Source: Thermoplasmata archaeon
Lineage (GTDB): Archaea; Thermoplasmatota; SW-10-69-26
Reading direction: 5' to 3'
DNA: 5,866 nucleotides
Assembly (NCBI GenBank): GCA_003561665.1
Contig: PWVY01000076.1
Span: 1 to 5,866, forward strand
This document shows, piece after piece, positions 4,821 to 5,866 of the stretch. Each line of letters opens with the position of its first letter. Position 1 is the stretch's first letter. The translations under genes were made by a program, and so were the position numbers. The notes below the pieces were generated by a model that saw only the letters and a program-made list of their open reading frames with translations, was not told the DNA's origin and did no database searches.

Positions 4821-5866
4821 TTGCTCGCCCTCGGCATCGAAAGCACCGCGCACACCTTCGGCATCGGCATCATCCAAGGCGACCCCAAAACGGATCCCTT
4901 CGACTGCCAGATCCTCGCCAACGAGCGCGCCCTCTACCAACCCCCACCCCCCAGCGGCGATGAAGATCCTGCCGGCATCCACCCCCGCAAAGCAGCCAAC
5001 CACCACGCCGAGAACGCACGCACCGTCCTCCAAAACGCGCTCGACGACGCAAACCTCACCCTCCCCGACATCGACCTCATCGCCTACAGCCAAGCCCCCG
5101 GGCTTGGCCCCAGCCTACGAACCGGCGCCACCATCGCCCGCGCCCTGGCCCTCCACCACGACGTGCCCCTCACCGGCGTCAACCACTGCATCGCCCACCT
5201 CGAAATCGGACGCGCCCTCTGCAACATCGAAGACCCCCTGCTCCTCTACGCCAGCGGCGCCAACACGCAAATCATCGCCTACACTCAAGGACGCTACCGC
5301 GTCTTCGGCGAAACCCTCGACATCGGCATCGGGAACTACCTCGACAAACTCGCCCGCCGCATGGGCCAACCCTTCCCCGGCGGCCCCGAGATCGAACGCC
5401 TCGCCGCACGCGGAGAAACCCTCCACCCCCTCCCCTACACCGTCAAAGGCATGGACGTCGCCTTCAGCGGGCAACTCACCGCCGCCACCACGCACCTCAA
5501 CAACGGCGCTAAACCCCAAGACATCGCCTACAGCGTCCAAGAAACCGCGTACGCCATGCTCACCGAAGTCGCCGAACGAGCCCTCGCCCACGTCGGCAAA
5601 CAACACCTCGTCCTCGGCGGAGGCGTCGCCTGCAACGAACGCCTCACCGGCATGATCAACACCATGTGCGCACAACGCAACGCGAAAGCCCACCGCCCCC
5701 CCAAACCCCTGCTCGTCGACAACGGCGCCATGATCGCATGGACCGGCCTCACCCAACACGCCCACGGCCACCAAACCCCCATCCCCCAAAGCCACATCAA
5801 CCAAAACCAACGCACCGACCACGTCCCCGCCCCCTGGCGCACCGAAGGCACAAACCCCCCCGACCC
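4821..5866 (+). CDS. kae1: Kae1, t6A tRNA modification ATPase-fold protein (partial at right edge, possibly Kae1-Bud32 fusion)
   Basis: Kae1 is the catalytic subunit of the KEOPS complex, which moves threonylcarbamoyl from threonylcarbamoyl-AMP to A37 of ANN-decoding tRNAs in the cytoplasm. The frame gives 348 residues and is open at the edge. It begins MLALGIESTAHTFGIGII. Landmarks in order: HPRKAANHHAEN (54-65), SQAPGLGPSLR (90-100), the metal motif NHCIAH (H122, H126), Y143 in LYASGANTQ (most homologs have SGGNT), RVFGETLDIGIGNYLDK (160-176), VKGMDVAFSG (208-217), QETAYAMLTEV (240-250), GGGVACNERL (266-275) and VDNGAMIAW with D300 as a ligand. The Kae1 domain normally ends at about 325-330 residues, here near PWR (338-340). 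The lack of a stop fits a fused Bud32 kinase. An in-frame TAG at 4791 with no ATG or GTG after it leaves TTG 4821 as the start. Residues 41-52 form a proline- and acid-rich loop longer than usual. Confidence 0.93.
   Translation, partial: MLALGIESTAHTFGIGIIQGDPKTDPFDCQILANERALYQPPPPSGDEDPAGIHPRKAANHHAENARTVLQNALDDANLTLPDIDLIAYSQAPGLGPSLRTGATIARALALHHDVPLTGVNHCIAHLEIGRALCNIEDPLLLYASGANTQIIAYTQGRYRVFGETLDIGIGNYLDKLARRMGQPFPGGPEIERLAARGETLHPLPYTVKGMDVAFSGQLTAATTHLNNGAKPQDIAYSVQETAYAMLTEVAERALAHVGKQHLVLGGGVACNERLTGMINTMCAQRNAKAHRPPKPLLVDNGAMIAWTGLTQHAHGHQTPIPQSHINQNQRTDHVPAPWRTEGTNPPD

Noticed and set aside
4655..4921. N-terminal extension of the beta-helix protein up to ATG 4921
   Set aside because: It would run through the promoter and into Kae1 and bury the signal peptide; the strong ribosome site points to ATG 4654.
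4774..5655. Open frame of 293 codons on the plus strand overlapping Kae1
   Set aside because: The product is Ser/Pro/Thr/Lys-rich and low in complexity; the frame beginning at 4821 encodes every Kae1 motif.
5115..5822. Open frame of 235 codons on the minus strand opposite Kae1
   Set aside because: It is a Gly/Val/Ala/Asp-rich mirror of the conserved Kae1 frame with no recognisable domain.

Overview
The window looks like a piece of a moderately GC-rich archaeal chromosome. The clearest evidence is a Kae1-type tRNA N6-threonylcarbamoyladenosine (t6A) protein with archaeal sequence features. It is backed by A/T-rich TATA-type promoter elements placed about 25-30 bases before start codons, a TrmB-like winged-helix regulator, and a secreted NosD-like beta-helix protein of a type common in Euryarchaeota. 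A small protein at 1973-2356 resembles, from memory, the DUF6015 family seen in Thermoplasmatota, so a Thermoplasmatota-like euryarchaeon is my best guess. No rRNA, tRNA, CRISPR array, integrase or insertion sequence was seen.

Layout, left to right. (1) 1-258, plus strand: C-terminal end of a protein entering from the left edge, possibly a fold-type II PLP enzyme such as threonine synthase. (2) 259-592: a gene-free stretch with small hairpins and an unusual cluster of CCCA-led repeats. (3) 593-709, plus strand: a 38-residue single-span membrane microprotein with its own ribosome binding site. It ends tail-to-tail, sharing 4 bases, with the next gene. (4) 1795 down to 706, minus strand: a two-gene unit, a winged-helix regulator followed by a metallo-beta-lactamase-fold (glyoxalase II-like) hydrolase. 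(5) 1796-1972: a divergent control region with a strong TATA box embedded in palindromes. (6) 1973-2356, plus strand: a small DUF6015-like protein with an acidic tail, probably translated from a leaderless transcript. (7) 2357-2497: a convergent intergenic region with possible hairpins. (8) 4654 down to 2498, minus strand: a secreted right-handed beta-helix protein of 718 residues. (9) 4655-4820: a divergent promoter region. (10) 4821 to the right edge, plus strand: Kae1, apparently started by TTG and still open at the edge, as expected if it is fused to the Bud32 kinase domain.

The genes do not form one obvious pathway. Kae1 is core translation machinery, the beta-helix protein faces outward, and the regulator plus hydrolase form a small regulated metabolic or detoxification unit whose substrate cannot be told from sequence. 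The least explained parts are the microprotein with its repeat-rich upstream region, and the palindromic promoter between the regulator and the DUF6015-like gene.
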